Notes: a model not told the origin generated them from the sequence alone. 64,000 nt of DNA from Pseudomonas marvdashtae (GCF_014268655.2 NZ_JABWQX020000001.1:1022001-1086000); one strand, 5' to 3'; counted from the stretch's first letter, positions 38,413 to 51,557 are shown. Translations and numbers: made by a program.

Positions 38413-38776
38413 TGTTTTCTCCGATTGCTCTGGATTTTAATATTAAGAGGCCTGAAGTTCCTCTTAGTATTAGGTTACGCAGTAGCTTGAAGAGGGAGTA
38501 CTGTCAGAGTTAACAGTTTTTTATGATGGTTCGCGATTAAATTCTATGTTTTAGCAGTTTAAAGGTTGCTCAGATCTATCACCACATGCCATCGGTCGTC
38601 GTGCAATGATTGTATGATCTTCTGCCCCTAAGGACTGCCCTAGCTGAAAATCCGTATTAGGTCGTCGAGCGTCGTATTGCTAAAAATACCCCGCTCATGC
38701 CTCGATGTCGGGGTCGAACAATAAAGAGTAAGTCGTGTAGCAGTTATCGCCCCAGCACTACGTTGGCAAAAAACGC
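38413..38776. other. AT-richer gap
   Basis: 364 bases without a supported gene. It is visibly AT-richer than the flanks; no repeat, RNA or mobile-element end could be recognised. Confidence 0.5.
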
Positions 38777-39781
38777 TCAGTTGCGCCGCTTGAGCTGATC
38801 AGTCAGCGAAGTCGGCAAGCCCTTGATGATCAAGGTGCCGGCTTCCTCGTCATACTCGATCTTGGAGCCCAGCAAGTGCGCTTCGAAGCTGATGGACAAG
38901 CCTTCGGCGCGGCCGGTGAAGCGGCGGAACTGGTTGAGGGTGCGCTTATCCGCGGGGATTTCCGGCGACAACCCGTAGTCCTTGTTGCGGATGTGGTCGT
39001 AGAAGGCTTTCGGGCGATCTTCGTCGATCAGCTCGGACAGTTCTGCCAGCCCCATCGGCTCGCCGAGCTTGGCCTGGCTGCTGGCGTAATCCACCAAGGT
39101 CTTGGTTTTTTCCCGGGCGTCGTCTTCGGGCAGGTCTTCGCTTTCGACGAAATCACTGAATGCCTTGAGCAGGGTGCGAGTCTCGCCAGGGCCGTCGACG
39201 CCTTCCTGGCAGCCGATGAAGTCACGGAAATACTCCGAGACTTTCTTGCCGTTCTTGCCCTTGATGAACGAAATGTATTGTTTGGACTGCTTGTTGTTCT
39301 GCCACTCCGACACGTTGATGCGCGCCGCCAGGTGCAATTGGCCCAGGTCCAGGTGACGGGACGGCGTGACATCCAGTTCGTCGGTCACCGCCACGCCTTC
39401 GCTGTGGTGCAGCAGGGCGATGGCCAGGTAATCGGTCATGCCCTGTTGGTAATGCGCGAACAACACGTGGCCGCCCACCGACAGGTTGGACTCTTCCATC
39501 AGTTTTTGCAGGTGTTCCACCGACACGCGACTGAACGCGGTGAAATCCTTGCCGCCGTCCAGGTACTCCTTCAGCCAGCCGCTGAACGGATGCGCCCCGG
39601 ACTCGGCATGGAAAAAACCCCAGGCCTTGCCTTGTTTGGCGTTATAGCTCTCATTGAGATCGGCGAGCATGTGTTCGATGGCGGTGGACTCGGCCAGTTC
39701 CGAGTCACGGGCATGGAGCACAGCAGGGCTGCCGTCGGGTTTTTTGTCGATCAGGTGGACGATGCAATGACGGATCGGCAT
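38777..39781 (-). CDS. ndpA: Nucleoid-associated protein YejK/NdpA
   Basis: 334 residues from ATG 39781 ([17 protein letters not shown]), the usual family N-terminus; upstream in-frame residues have no family support. Motifs [15 protein letters not shown] and [23 protein letters not shown] are typical. The protein binds the nucleoid. It is transcribed away from the HU gene. Confidence 0.93.
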   Translation of the reverse strand: MPIRHCIVHLIDKKPDGSPAVLHARDSELAESTAIEHMLADLNESYNAKQGKAWGFFHAESGAHPFSGWLKEYLDGGKDFTAFSRVSVEHLQKLMEESNLSVGGHVLFAHYQQGMTDYLAIALLHHSEGVAVTDELDVTPSRHLDLGQLHLAARINVSEWQNNKQSKQYISFIKGKNGKKVSEYFRDFIGCQEGVDGPGETRTLLKAFSDFVESEDLPEDDAREKTKTLVDYASSQAKLGEPMGLAELSELIDEDRPKAFYDHIRNKDYGLSPEIPADKRTLNQFRRFTGRAEGLSISFEAHLLGSKIEYDEEAGTLIIKGLPTSLTDQLKRRN

Positions 39782-40176
39782 GGTTTTCTCGGCTGACAAA
39801 AGAGAGGAGGGCGTGCTCCCCGAAAAAGGGCCCAGTGTACCGCAAACACTGGTTTTGGGAGGCGCCGAAGGTTCTTTCAGACCCGTCCGACACTCACAGA
39901 GCATTTTTTTACCGATTTAGCGCAATAAAGCTGACCAAATGGGTAGGTAGAGGCGGATATTTCACAGGCGTTGTGCTAGTTTTGCCCGGTCTTACGCGAA
40001 GTCTCTGCGTTAAGCGTGCATTCAGCATTTGTCAGGTCGAACCAAACCCGGATTTCGGCATCTATTACCCCGATCCGTCGTGGTGATGACCGAGGGTGGC
40101 TGATCAGATAGATCGGGCTCGATGGCTGACACTGCACTCTGCAATCCATATGAATTTGATAGGGAAGGAACACTAC
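39782..40176. other. Divergent promoter region of ndpA and the HU gene
   Basis: 395 bases between divergent genes for two nucleoid proteins. Promoters are expected both ways, but I cannot fix a -35/-10 pair with confidence. AAGGA before 40177 is the HU ribosome site. Confidence 0.45.
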
Positions 40177-40458
40177 ATGGCTCTTACTAAAGACCAACTG
40201 ATCGCTGATTTGGCTGAATCTGTAGACGCACCAAAAGCTACCGTGCGTGCTCTGCTGGACCAACTGGGCCAAGTCGTTGCTGATCAGCTGGAAAACGGCG
40301 GCGAAATCACCCTGCCAGGTGTTGGCAAGCTGAAAGTCACCGAGCGTCCTGCCCGTACCGGTCGCAACCCTTCGACTGGCGCAGCCATCGAAATCCCGGC
40401 CAAGAAAGTGATCAAGCTGGTTGTGGCTAAAGGCCTGACCGACGCGGTCAACAAGTAA
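40177..40458 (+). CDS. HU-family DNA-binding protein
   Basis: 93 residues. The DNA-clasp arm GVGKLKVTERPARTGRNPSTGAAIEIPAKK is the HU/IHF signature, and the start MALTKDQLIADLAE is the family one. It bends DNA as a dimer in the nucleoid. Several HU paralogues exist in Pseudomonas and I do not assign which this is. AAGGA precedes the ATG. A strong terminator follows. Confidence 0.95.
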   Translation: MALTKDQLIADLAESVDAPKATVRALLDQLGQVVADQLENGGEITLPGVGKLKVTERPARTGRNPSTGAAIEIPAKKVIKLVVAKGLTDAVNK

Positions 40459-40470
40459 GATCGCTTTAAT

Positions 40471-40509
40471 AAAAAACCGTGCCGCGGAGTGATCCGGGCA
40501 CGGTTTTTT
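40471..40509. terminator. Bidirectional terminator between the HU gene and rlmF
   Basis: AAAAAACCGTGCC (40471-40483) pairs with GGCACGGTTTTTT (40497-40509), 13 base pairs with no mismatch. Confidence 0.95.
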
Positions 40510-40539
40510 GTTGCCTTGGATAAAGTGGTCTGTGGCGCG

Positions 40540-41565
40540 TTAACCAAGGTCCTTGCGGACCCAGCGGGCCTTACGCCATGCCTGCTGTTGCGCCTCGTCC
40601 TGGAAAGTCCAAGCCACGAAGCGGCTTTGCTTCTGGCCTTGGGACATTTCCACCACCTGGCTGTGCAGCGCCCCGGCCTTCTTCAGCGCGGATTGAATCG
40701 CCGGCAGGTTCGAGGCTTTCGACACCAGCGTGCTGAACCACAGCACTTGCCCGGCCACTTGTACGCTCTCACTGATCAGTTGGGTCACGAAGCGCACTTC
40801 CCCACCCTCGCACCACAACTCCGCCGCCTGTCCGCCAAAATTCAGCACCGGCAACTTGCGTTTCGGGTCCGCCTTGCCCAGCGCACGCCATTTGCGCTGG
40901 CTGCCTTTGGTGGCTTCCTCCAGGGATGCATGGAACGGTGGGTTGCACATCGTCAGGTCGAACCGTTCGCCGTCTTCCAAAAGACCCAGCAGGATCTGCT
41001 TGCGGTTGGTTTGCTGGCGCAGTTGGATGGCCTTGTTCAAGCCATTGGATTGAACGATGGCCTTGGCTGAAGCAATCGCCGTCGGGTCGATCTCAGAGCC
41101 GAGGAAGTGCCAGCGGTAATCGCTGTGGCCGATCAGCGGATAAACACAGTTGGCGCCGGTGCCGACGTCCAGCACCTTGACCGCCGCCCCACGAGGGATC
41201 TCGCCGCCGTTATGGCTGGCGAGCAGATCGGCGAGGAAGTGCACATAGTCCGCACGGCCGGGTACCGGCGGGCACAGGTAGTCGGCGGGGATATCCCAAT
41301 GGGCAATGCCATAGAAAGATTTGAGCAGCGCCCGGTTGAACACCCGCACGGCTTCGGGGCTGGCGAAGTCGATGCTTTCCTTGCCGTAGGGATTGATGAT
41401 CACGAATTTGGCCAGTTCGGGCGTCGACTTGATCAGCGCGGGGAAGTCATAGCGGCCCTGATGGCGATTTCGTGGATGCAGGCTGGCCTTTTCCCGTGGC
41501 GCCGTGGCTTCGGTGGCGGGCTTGGATTTTGGGCGGGCAGGTTTGGGAGAGCGGGGGGCGGTCAT
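40540..41565 (-). CDS. rlmF: 23S rRNA (adenine-1618-N6)-methyltransferase RlmF
   Basis: 341 residues from ATG 41565. The S-adenosylmethionine motif [16 protein letters not shown] and the N6-adenine catalytic CNPPFH are clear. An N-terminal basic tail ([13 protein letters not shown]) precedes [16 protein letters not shown]. It methylates A1618 in the 50S subunit. The ribosome site is weak; the start rests on family length. Confidence 0.93.
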   Translation of the reverse strand: MTAPRSPKPARPKSKPATEATAPREKASLHPRNRHQGRYDFPALIKSTPELAKFVIINPYGKESIDFASPEAVRVFNRALLKSFYGIAHWDIPADYLCPPVPGRADYVHFLADLLASHNGGEIPRGAAVKVLDVGTGANCVYPLIGHSDYRWHFLGSEIDPTAIASAKAIVQSNGLNKAIQLRQQTNRKQILLGLLEDGERFDLTMCNPPFHASLEEATKGSQRKWRALGKADPKRKLPVLNFGGQAAELWCEGGEVRFVTQLISESVQVAGQVLWFSTLVSKASNLPAIQSALKKAGALHSQVVEMSQGQKQSRFVAWTFQDEAQQQAWRKARWVRKDLG

Positions 41566-41682
41566 GGCGGGTCGATTCGGGGCTGGCTCAAAAAGTGGCA
41601 GGCATTGTCCCACATCCAGCCTGGTCGTGATGACTGCGAGGTTTAAATGTGGGAACGATACGGTAGGGAAAGTGACAGGCAG

Positions 41683-41712
41683 AAAAAAGGAGGCCTCCAG
41701 GGCCTCCTTCTT
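41683..41712 (-). terminator. Rho-independent terminator of valS
   Basis: AAGGAGGCC pairs with GGCCTCCTT around a 5-base loop, followed on the - strand by a T-run (A-run 41683-41688 on +). Confidence 0.9.
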
Positions 41713-41728
41713 CCGTTGCGCGTCGCCG

Positions 41729-44575
41729 TTACAAGCTGGCAATTCGCGCGTGCTGCTCGCCCAATTTGCCCAGGGCCTGCTCAGCCTCGGCCAGTTTGGC
41801 TCGTTCCTTCTCGATGACATCAGCCGGAGCCTTGTCAACGAAGCCGGCGTTGGACAGCTTGCCGCCGACGCGTTGGACTTCGCCTTTGAGGCGCAGGATT
41901 TCCTTGTCCAGGCGCGCCAGTTCGGCGGCCTTGTCGATCAAGCCAGCCATCGGCACCAGCACTTCCATCTCGCCGACCAGAGCGGTGGCGGACAGCGGTG
42001 CTTCCTCGCCAGCCGCCAGCACGGTCACCGATTCGAGCTTCGCCAGTTTCTTGAGCAGCGCCTCGTTTTCGTTGAGACGACGCAGGTCTTCGGCGTTGGC
42101 GTTCTTCAAGAACAGGGTCAGCGGCTTGCCTGGGCCGATGTTCATTTCGGCGCGGATGTTGCGCAGGCCGAGCATGAAGGTCTTGAGCCACTCGATGTCG
42201 TCTTCGGCCGCCGGATCGATGCGGCTTTCGTTGGCCACCGGCCAAGGTTGCAACATGATCGTCTTGCCTTGGGCACCGGCCAACGGTGCGACGCGTTGCC
42301 AGATTTCCTCGGTGATGAACGGCATGAACGGATGCGCCAGGCGCAGCGCCACTTCCAATACGCGAACCAGGGTGCGACGGGTGCCGCGCTGGCGTTCAAC
42401 CGGCGCGTTCTCGTCCCACAGCACGGGCTTGGACAGTTCCAGGTACCAGTCGCAGTACTGGTTCCAGATGAACTCGTAAAGCGCTTGTGCCGCCAGGTCG
42501 AAACGGAACTGATCCAGCTGACGGGTCACTTCGGCTTCGGTGCGTTGCAGCTGGGAAATGATCCAGCGATCGGCCAAGGTCAGTTCAACGGCTTCGCCGT
42601 TCTGGCCACAGTCTTCGCCCTTGTCCAACACGTAGCGCGCGGCGTTCCAGATCTTGTTGCAGAAGTTGCGATAGCCCTCGACGCGGCCCATGTCGAACTT
42701 GATGTCGCGACCGGTGGACGCCAGCGAGCAGAAGGTGAAGCGCAGGGCATCGGTGCCATAGCTGGCGATGCCGTCGGCGAACTCTTCGCGGGTGGCCTTT
42801 TCGATCTTCTTCGCCAGTTTCGGCTGCATCAGGCCTGAAGTGCGTTTTTGCACCAGGGTTTCCAAGTCGATGCCGTCGATGATGTCCAGCGGATCCAGGA
42901 CGTTGCCCTTGGACTTGGACATCTTCTGGCCCTGGCCGTCGCGCACCAGGCCGTGGACGTACACGGTCTTGAACGGTACCTGCGGCGTGCCGTCTTCGTT
43001 TTTGACCAAGTGCATGGTCAGCATGATCATCCGGGCGACCCAGAAGAAAATGATGTCGAAGCCGGTGACCAATACATCGGTGGAGTGGAATTTCTTCAGG
43101 AATTCGGTCTGCTGCGGCCAGCCCAAGGTCGAGAACGTCCACAAGCCGGAGCTGAACCAGGTATCGAGAACGTCGTTGTCCTGTTGCAGCGCAACGTCCG
43201 GGCCCAGGTTGTGCTTGGCGCGGACTTCGGCTTCATCGCGGCCGACATAAACCTTGCCCGACTCGTCGTACCAGGCCGGGATGCGATGGCCCCACCACAG
43301 CTGACGGCTGATGCACCAATCCTGGATGTCGCGCATCCACGAGAAGTACATGTTTTCGTATTGCTTGGGCACGAATTGGATGCGGCCGTCTTCCACGGCG
43401 GCAATCGCCGGCTCGGCCAACGGTTTGGTGGACACGTACCATTGGTCGGTCAACCACGGCTCGATGATGGTGCCGGAACGGTCACCTTTCGGCACTTTCA
43501 GGGCGTGATCGTCGACGCTGACCAGCAGGCCGACGGCATCAAATGCGGCAACAATCTGCTTGCGCGCTTCAAAGCGGTCCAGGCCGGCGTATTCGGCCGG
43601 GATCTGGCCGTCAATGCTTTCATTCAGCGTGCCGTCGAGGTTGAAGGCCTGGGCGGCCGGCAAGATATTGGCGTTCTTGTCAAAGATGTTCAGCAGCGGC
43701 AGGTTGTGGCGCTTGCCGACTTCGTAGTCGTTGAAATCGTGGGCCGGGGTGATTTTCACGCAGCCAGTGCCGAATTCAGGGTCGCAGTAATCGTCGCCGA
43801 TGATCGGGATGCGACGGCCAACCAGGGGTAATTCGACAAACTTGCCGATCAGGGCCTGGTAGCGCTCATCGTTCGGGTTCACCGCCACGGCGGAGTCGCC
43901 CAGCATGGTTTCCGGACGGGTGGTGGCAACGATCAGGTAATCCTTGCCTTCGGCGGTCTTGGCGCCGTCGGCCAATGGGTACTTCAGGTTCCACAGGAAA
44001 CCTTTCTCGTCGTGGTTCTCCACTTCGAGGTCGGAAATGGCCGTGTGCAACTTGGTGTCCCAGTTGACCAGGCGCTTGCCGCGATAGATCAGTCCGTCTT
44101 CGTGCAGGCGCACGAAGGCTTCCTTGACCGCTTCCGAAAGGCCGTCATCCATGGTGAAGCGCTCGCGGCTCCAATCCACGGACGAGCCGAGGCGACGGAT
44201 CTGGCGGCTGATGTTGCCGCCGGACTCGTCTTTCCACTCCCAGACTTTCTCGAGGAATTTTTCGCGACCCAGGTCATGGCGATTCTGGCCTTGGGCTTCG
44301 AGGCGGCGCTCCACCAGCATCTGCGTGGCGATACCGGCGTGGTCGGTGCCCGGCTGCCACAAGGTGTTGCGACCTTGCATGCGGCGGAAACGGATCAGGG
44401 CGTCCATGATCGCATTGTTGAAGCCGTGGCCCATGTGCAGGCTGCCGGTGACGTTCGGCGGCGGGATCATGATGGTGTAGGAATCGCCCGCGCCTTGCGG
44501 AGCGAAATAATTCTCGGACTCCCAGGTGTTGTACCAGGAAGTTTCAATGGCGTGCGGCTGGTAGGTCTTATCCAT
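41729..44575 (-). CDS. valS: Valyl-tRNA synthetase
   Basis: 948 residues from ATG 44575 ([15 protein letters not shown]), the usual N-terminus and length. Class I motifs GSLHMGHGF (HIGH type) and KMSKSKGN are intact. The editing domain ([22 protein letters not shown]) and a C-terminal coiled coil (~residues 880-948) are present. It charges tRNA-Val. The longer in-frame start at 44602 adds nine residues without support. Confidence 0.97.
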   Translation of the reverse strand: MDKTYQPHAIETSWYNTWESENYFAPQGAGDSYTIMIPPPNVTGSLHMGHGFNNAIMDALIRFRRMQGRNTLWQPGTDHAGIATQMLVERRLEAQGQNRHDLGREKFLEKVWEWKDESGGNISRQIRRLGSSVDWSRERFTMDDGLSEAVKEAFVRLHEDGLIYRGKRLVNWDTKLHTAISDLEVENHDEKGFLWNLKYPLADGAKTAEGKDYLIVATTRPETMLGDSAVAVNPNDERYQALIGKFVELPLVGRRIPIIGDDYCDPEFGTGCVKITPAHDFNDYEVGKRHNLPLLNIFDKNANILPAAQAFNLDGTLNESIDGQIPAEYAGLDRFEARKQIVAAFDAVGLLVSVDDHALKVPKGDRSGTIIEPWLTDQWYVSTKPLAEPAIAAVEDGRIQFVPKQYENMYFSWMRDIQDWCISRQLWWGHRIPAWYDESGKVYVGRDEAEVRAKHNLGPDVALQQDNDVLDTWFSSGLWTFSTLGWPQQTEFLKKFHSTDVLVTGFDIIFFWVARMIMLTMHLVKNEDGTPQVPFKTVYVHGLVRDGQGQKMSKSKGNVLDPLDIIDGIDLETLVQKRTSGLMQPKLAKKIEKATREEFADGIASYGTDALRFTFCSLASTGRDIKFDMGRVEGYRNFCNKIWNAARYVLDKGEDCGQNGEAVELTLADRWIISQLQRTEAEVTRQLDQFRFDLAAQALYEFIWNQYCDWYLELSKPVLWDENAPVERQRGTRRTLVRVLEVALRLAHPFMPFITEEIWQRVAPLAGAQGKTIMLQPWPVANESRIDPAAEDDIEWLKTFMLGLRNIRAEMNIGPGKPLTLFLKNANAEDLRRLNENEALLKKLAKLESVTVLAAGEEAPLSATALVGEMEVLVPMAGLIDKAAELARLDKEILRLKGEVQRVGGKLSNAGFVDKAPADVIEKERAKLAEAEQALGKLGEQHARIASL

Positions 44576-44669
44576 GCGCGGCGGGACCCTATTGGCATTC
44601 ATTCAGGAAAAGCCGGGAAGTATAGCGGGGCGAAGGACGCAGGGCGAGCCAGTACGCAGCGAGTGCGTA

Positions 44670-44703
44670 TTTACAGGCGCAGCAAATCCCTCGCCACAAA
44701 AGC
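44670..44703. repeat. Remnant REP half-unit upstream of valS
   Basis: CCCTCGCCACAAAAGC (near 44688-44703) matches one arm of the REP unit seen at 22387, but the other arm is absent or too diverged to recognise. Confidence 0.4.
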
Positions 44704-44724
44704 AACCGCAACCGGGTTGCCGGG

Positions 44725-45090
44725 TTATTCGTACTGGCTCAACAACCGCTCCATCCGCGCATCCAGCCGGCGCTTGATCTCGGTCTCGATGTGCGGGGCG
44801 AAATCGTCGATCACGTCTTGCAGGATCAATTGCGCGGCCGCGCGCAATTCGCGGTCCAGGTGCAGCAGGGCATCCGGGCCTTTGGGCTCGGCCTGGGGCG
44901 CTGGCTTGGGTTCGGGCTGTCCATTGATCGGATCGAACAGCAGTGGGATCTGTTCGTCGTGCACTGGCTCATGCTCGACCGTATCGGTCAGCAGCGGTGG
45001 TTGCAGGTTGTCGTCACCGAGCAGTTGGCGGATCGACTCGAGGTCGTCCAGCAGGTGCGTGGGCTTTTGTGGCGATTTTGGAGTGTCCAT
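44725..45090 (-). CDS. Conserved hypothetical protein downstream of holC
   Basis: 121 residues. The N-terminal half is acidic, Pro-rich and probably disordered (PKPAPQAEPKGPD). The C-terminal half is a likely helix (LHLDRELRAAAQLILQDVIDDFAPHIETEIKRRLDARMERLLSQYE). I know a similar small gene between holC and valS in P. aeruginosa. The position suggests a replication or translation link, but no function is shown. The gene starts eight bases after the holC stop. Confidence 0.85.
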   Translation of the reverse strand: MDTPKSPQKPTHLLDDLESIRQLLGDDNLQPPLLTDTVEHEPVHDEQIPLLFDPINGQPEPKPAPQAEPKGPDALLHLDRELRAAAQLILQDVIDDFAPHIETEIKRRLDARMERLLSQYE

Positions 45091-45098
45091 CGTAGGGC

Positions 45099-45527
45099 TC
45101 AGAGTCGCTGTAAACGGTGGTCTTGCAGAGGATAGCCCTGTTCGCGGTAGAAGCGGAAACTCTCCCGCGCGGCTTGTCGGATGGCCGGGTCTTCCACCAC
45201 CACTTCCGCCACGCGGGCGAAGCGCTGGGCGAAGGCCGGCACTTTCAGGTCGAGGTTGACCAGCAGGTCCTGATGCTGACCGCAGTCATCCCCCAGGCCC
45301 AGCACGATCAAGCCTTCAGGTTCGCTTTCGGCCGGGCCATGGGGCACGAAGCTCTCGCCTTTGAACGCCCAAAGGCGCGCATCGAGGTCCTCGCGCTGGG
45401 CAGCATCGCTGCAATGCAGGTAGATGCGATGGCCCATGCGCCAGGCCTTTTCAGTGAGCTTGCAGGCGAAATCCAGCCGCGCCGACGGATCGGCGCTGGG
45501 CAGGATATAGAAATCGACTTTGGTCAT
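45099..45527 (-). CDS. holC: DNA polymerase III chi subunit HolC
   Basis: 142 residues from ATG 45527 (MTKVDFYIL), with CAGGA upstream. Family motifs include KLTEKAWRMGHRIYLHC and LGLGDDCGQHQDLLVNLDLKVPAF. Chi links the clamp loader to single-strand binding protein. The longer frame adds 14 unsupported residues. Confidence 0.94.
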   Translation of the reverse strand: MTKVDFYILPSADPSARLDFACKLTEKAWRMGHRIYLHCSDAAQREDLDARLWAFKGESFVPHGPAESEPEGLIVLGLGDDCGQHQDLLVNLDLKVPAFAQRFARVAEVVVEDPAIRQAARESFRFYREQGYPLQDHRLQRL

Positions 45528-45584
45528 TGCGGTTCCTGATTCCCGATGCGCCACCTGAAGGCGACGCACCGGTGATCATTGGTG

Positions 45585-47388
<1,804 letters not shown>

Positions 47389-48510
47389 TTGATCGTCTTC
47401 CGTTATTTATCCCGCGAAGTCCTGTTGACCCTGAGCGCTGTGAGCGCCGTGCTGCTGGTCATCATCATGAGCGGGCGTTTCATCAAGTACCTTGCCCAGG
47501 CGGCCTCCGGCGCCCTGGACCCAGGCTCGCTGTTCCTGATCATGGGGTTCCGCCTGCCGGGCTTTCTGCAATTGATCCTGCCGCTGGGGTTGTTCCTCGG
47601 CATCCTGCTGGCTTACGGTCGCCTGTACCTGGACAGTGAAATGACCGTGCTGTCGGCCACCGGCATGAGCCAGCAGCGTCTGTTTCGCATCACCCTGTTC
47701 CCGGCAACGCTGGTGGCGCTGGTGGTGGCCTGGCTGAGCCTGAGCCTCTCGCCCCAGGGCGCCAATCAGTTCCAGTTGCTGATCAACCAGCAGGACGCCA
47801 TGACCGAATTCGACACCCTGGTGCCGGGGCGCTTCCAGGCCCTGCGCGACGGGACGCGTGTCACCTACACCGAGCAGCTCTCGGACGACCGGGTCAACCT
47901 GGGCGGGGTCTTCATTACGCAAAAGAACCTGTCATCGGATACCAAGAAGGATCGCGGCATCTCCGTACTGGTGGCCGAGAAGGGCCGCCAGGAAATCAAC
48001 CCTGACGGCAACCGCTACCTGATCCTCGAAAATGGCTACCGCTATGACGGCAAGCCGGGGCAGGCCGACTACCGCGCCATCAAGTACGACACCTATGGCG
48101 TGCTGCTGCCCAAGCCCGAGGCCAGCGACGAAGTCACCGACCGTGATGCGATGCCTACGGCCAGCCTGCTGGGCAACGATGACATTCGGGCCCGCACCGA
48201 ACTGCAGTGGCGCCTGTCGTTGCCATTGTTGGTGTTCATCGTGACGCTCATGGCGGTCCCGCTGTCGCGGGTCAATCCGCGCCAGGGCCGTTTCCTCAAG
48301 CTGCTGCCGGCGATTCTTTTGTATATGGCTTACCTGACCATCCTGATTTCCGCCCGCAGCGCCCTGGAGAAAGGCAAGATCCCGCCGGCCCTGGGCCTGT
48401 GGTGGGTGCATTCGATCTTCCTCGCCATTGGCCTGGGGTTGCTCTACTGGGAGCCGCTGCGCCTGAAACTGGCCAGTCGTCGCAGCGCGCTGGAGGTGGC
48501 CCGTGGTTAA
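47389..48510 (+). CDS. lptF: LPS export permease LptF
   Basis: 373 residues from a TTG start. GGAG (47377-47380) is eight bases before TTG 47389, and the result MIVFRYLSREVL matches other LptF N-termini better than the GTG at 47380. It has six predicted membrane segments and a periplasmic beta-jellyroll domain. It extracts LPS from the inner membrane with LptG and LptB. The 3' end overlaps lptG by eight bases. Confidence 0.95.
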   Translation: MIVFRYLSREVLLTLSAVSAVLLVIIMSGRFIKYLAQAASGALDPGSLFLIMGFRLPGFLQLILPLGLFLGILLAYGRLYLDSEMTVLSATGMSQQRLFRITLFPATLVALVVAWLSLSLSPQGANQFQLLINQQDAMTEFDTLVPGRFQALRDGTRVTYTEQLSDDRVNLGGVFITQKNLSSDTKKDRGISVLVAEKGRQEINPDGNRYLILENGYRYDGKPGQADYRAIKYDTYGVLLPKPEASDEVTDRDAMPTASLLGNDDIRARTELQWRLSLPLLVFIVTLMAVPLSRVNPRQGRFLKLLPAILLYMAYLTILISARSALEKGKIPPALGLWWVHSIFLAIGLGLLYWEPLRLKLASRRSALEVARG

Positions 48511-49564
48511 ACTCGATCGCTATATCGGCAGTAGCGTATTCATGGCGATCCTCGCTGTCCTGGGGATCATTCTCGGGCTGGCGACCTTGTTTGCCTTCAT
48601 CGACGAAATGAGCGACGTCAGCGATACGTACACCCTGCTCGATGTCCTGAGCTACGTGTTGCTGACCGCGCCGCGCCGCTTGTACGACATGTTGCCGATG
48701 GCCGCGTTGATCGGCTGCTTGATCGGCCTGGGCAGCTTGGCAAGCAACAGCGAGCTGACCATCATGCGCGCCGCTGGCGTGTCCATCGGTCGGATCGTCT
48801 GGGCGGTGATGAAGCCGATGCTGGTGCTGATGCTGGTAGGTGTGCTGATCGGTGAATACGTCGCCCCGGCGACAGAGAACACCGCCCAGGCCAACCGTTC
48901 CCTGGCCCAGGGCGGCGGTGATGCGCAAAGCGCCAAACACGGCCTCTGGCACCGCCAGGGCGACGAATTCATCCATATCAACTCGGTCCAGCCCAACGGA
49001 ACGCTGTATGGCGTGACGCGATATCGCTTCGATGACCAGCGTCACATGCTCTCGTCCAGCTTCGCCAAACGCGCAAAATTTACCGAGGATCACTGGCAAC
49101 TGACGGACGTCACCACCACCCTGTTCCATGACAAACGCACCGAAGTGGTCACTGCCCCTGAGGAGCGTTGGGACGTGGCCCTGAGCCCGCAATTGCTCAG
49201 CACCGTGGTGATGGCGCCGGACTCCTTGTCGATTACCGGATTGTGGGGATATATCCACTATCTGGCGGACCAGGGCCTGAACAATGGTCGCTACTGGCTG
49301 GCTTTTTGGGTCAAGGTGTTGCAGCCGCTGGTGACTGCTGCCCTGGTACTGATGGCGATTTCCTTCATCTTCGGTCCGCTGCGTTCGGTGACCCTTGGCC
49401 AACGGGTATTCACCGGTGTGCTGGTGGGCTTCACCTTCCGCATCGCCCAGGATTTGCTCGGGCCATCGAGCCTGGTGTTCGGTTTCTCGCCGCTGTTCGC
49501 GGTGCTGGTGCCGGCCGGTGTCTGCGCGCTGGCCGGCCTCTGGCTGCTGCGCCGGGCCGGTTGA
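48503..49564 (+). CDS. lptG: LPS export permease LptG
   Basis: 353 residues. The start MVKLDRYIGSSVFMAIL is the family one; membrane segments flank a periplasmic domain as in LptF. It forms the LptB2FG exporter with LptF. The overlap with lptF suggests translational coupling. Confidence 0.95.
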   Translation: MVKLDRYIGSSVFMAILAVLGIILGLATLFAFIDEMSDVSDTYTLLDVLSYVLLTAPRRLYDMLPMAALIGCLIGLGSLASNSELTIMRAAGVSIGRIVWAVMKPMLVLMLVGVLIGEYVAPATENTAQANRSLAQGGGDAQSAKHGLWHRQGDEFIHINSVQPNGTLYGVTRYRFDDQRHMLSSSFAKRAKFTEDHWQLTDVTTTLFHDKRTEVVTAPEERWDVALSPQLLSTVVMAPDSLSITGLWGYIHYLADQGLNNGRYWLAFWVKVLQPLVTAALVLMAISFIFGPLRSVTLGQRVFTGVLVGFTFRIAQDLLGPSSLVFGFSPLFAVLVPAGVCALAGLWLLRRAG

Positions 49565-49589
49565 CCGGCGCCCTTGTGGCAATGGCGCT

Positions 49590-49635
49590 TTTGTGGCGAG
49601 GGAGCTTGCTCCCGCTGGGTCGCGAAGCGGCCCTT
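49590..49635. repeat. REP element between lptG and lepA
   Basis: TTGTGGCGAGGGAGCTTGCTCCC with the downstream GGGTCGCGAAGCGGCCC stem, the standard fluorescens REP layout. It lies in the 188-base gap between lptG and lepA. Confidence 0.75.
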
Positions 49636-49752
49636 GTTCTTATTCCACAAAAGCTCATCGACAGGCGAGCGTGACGCTTGCTCGATGGATCAGGTACAAT
49701 TCCCGGCTATTTTTCCGCGGGCCATGCCTGCAGCCTTTTTGAGTGTTGATCC

Positions 49753-51552
49753 GTGAGTGATTTGAGTCATATCCGCAATTTCTCCATCATCGCCCACATT
49801 GACCATGGCAAGTCGACGCTGGCTGATCGGTTCATCCAGATGTGCGGCGGCCTGGCCGAGCGTGAAATGGAAGCCCAGGTCCTGGATTCCATGGACCTGG
49901 AGCGTGAACGCGGGATCACCATCAAGGCCCACAGCGTTACCCTCTATTACAAGGCCAAAGACGGCATCACCTACCAGCTCAACTTCATCGACACCCCGGG
50001 CCACGTCGACTTCACCTATGAAGTCAGCCGGTCGCTGGCGGCCTGTGAAGGTGCATTGCTCGTGGTCGATGCCGGCCAGGGCGTCGAGGCCCAATCGGTT
50101 GCCAACTGCTACACGGCCATCGAGCAGGGTCTTGAGGTCATGCCGGTGCTGAACAAGATCGACCTGCCCCAGGCCGATCCGGACCGGGTAAAGGAAGAGA
50201 TCGAAAAAATCATCGGCATCGATGCCACCGACGCGGTCACGTGCAGCGCCAAGACCGGCCTGGGCGTGGATGAAGTGCTCGAGCGCCTGGTCGCCACCAT
50301 TCCCGCGCCGACCGGCAACATCGAAGATCCGCTGCAAGCATTGATCATCGACTCCTGGTTCGACAACTACCTGGGCGTGGTTTCCCTGGTTCGCGTGCGC
50401 CATGGCCGCGTGAAGAAGGGCGACAAGATCCTGGTCAAGTCCACTGGCAAGATCCACCTGGTGGACAGCGTCGGTGTCTTCAACCCGAAACACTCCGCCA
50501 CCGTCGACCTGAAGGCCGGTGAAGTGGGCTTCATCATTGCCGGCATCAAGGACATCCATGGGGCGCCGGTCGGCGACACCCTGACCTTGAGCTCCACTCC
50601 CGACGTCGATGTGCTGCCAGGTTTCAAGCGCATCCAGCCGCAGGTCTATGCCGGCCTGTTTCCGGTCAGTTCCGACGACTTCGAGGATTTCCGCGAAGCC
50701 CTGCAAAAGCTGACCTTGAACGACTCGTCCCTGCAATACACCCCGGAAAGCTCCGACGCCCTGGGCTTCGGTTTCCGTTGCGGGTTCCTGGGCATGCTGC
50801 ACATGGAAATCATCCAGGAGCGCCTGGAGCGCGAGTATGACCTGGACCTGATCACCACGGCGCCAACGGTAATCTTCGAGCTGCTGCTCAAGAGCGGCGA
50901 GACGATCTACGTCGATAACCCGTCCAAGCTGCCGGACCTGTCGGCCATCGAGGATATGCGCGAGCCGATCGTGCGCGCCAACATCCTTGTGCCTCAGGAG
51001 CACCTGGGCAACGTCATTACCCTGTGCATTGAAAAGCGTGGCGTGCAGCACGACATGCTGTTCCTCGGAACGCAAGTCCAGGTGACCTACGACCTGCCGA
51101 TGAACGAAGTGGTGCTGGACTTCTTCGATCGCCTGAAATCCACCAGCCGCGGCTATGCTTCGCTGGACTATCATTTCGATCGCTACCAATCGGCTAATCT
51201 GGTGAAGCTGGATGTGCTGATCAACGGCGAGAAAGTCGATGCCCTGGCATTGATCGTGCACCGTGACAACGCGCACTACAAAGGTCGCGCGTTGACCGAG
51301 AAGATGAAGGAACTGATTCCGCGGCAGATGTTCGACGTGGCAATCCAGGCCGCCATTGGCGGGCAGATTGTGGCGCGCACAACCGTCAAGGCGCTCAGAA
51401 AGAACGTATTGGCCAAATGCTACGGCGGTGACGTTAGCCGTAAGCGCAAGCTGTTGGAAAAGCAGAAGGCCGGTAAAAAACGCATGAAGCAGGTCGGCAA
51501 CGTGGAAATTCCACAGGAAGCCTTCCTTGCGGTGCTCAGGTTGGATAGTTAG
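49753..51552 (+). CDS. lepA: Translation elongation factor 4 (LepA)
   Basis: 599 residues. GTPase motifs [17 protein letters not shown] and NKIDLPQAD are intact. The LepA-specific C-terminal domain ends with [26 protein letters not shown]. It acts on the ribosome in initiation/elongation. The GTG start gives [19 protein letters not shown]. It is followed by lepB after five bases. Confidence 0.97.
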   Translation: MSDLSHIRNFSIIAHIDHGKSTLADRFIQMCGGLAEREMEAQVLDSMDLERERGITIKAHSVTLYYKAKDGITYQLNFIDTPGHVDFTYEVSRSLAACEGALLVVDAGQGVEAQSVANCYTAIEQGLEVMPVLNKIDLPQADPDRVKEEIEKIIGIDATDAVTCSAKTGLGVDEVLERLVATIPAPTGNIEDPLQALIIDSWFDNYLGVVSLVRVRHGRVKKGDKILVKSTGKIHLVDSVGVFNPKHSATVDLKAGEVGFIIAGIKDIHGAPVGDTLTLSSTPDVDVLPGFKRIQPQVYAGLFPVSSDDFEDFREALQKLTLNDSSLQYTPESSDALGFGFRCGFLGMLHMEIIQERLEREYDLDLITTAPTVIFELLLKSGETIYVDNPSKLPDLSAIEDMREPIVRANILVPQEHLGNVITLCIEKRGVQHDMLFLGTQVQVTYDLPMNEVVLDFFDRLKSTSRGYASLDYHFDRYQSANLVKLDVLINGEKVDALALIVHRDNAHYKGRALTEKMKELIPRQMFDVAIQAAIGGQIVARTTVKALRKNVLAKCYGGDVSRKRKLLEKQKAGKKRMKQVGNVEIPQEAFLAVLRLDS

Positions 51553-51557
51553 GTCCT

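Noticed and set aside
38100..38776. Insertion sequence or integron remnant in the AT-richer islet
   Set aside because: No inverted terminal repeats, transposase fragment or attachment site could be recognised.
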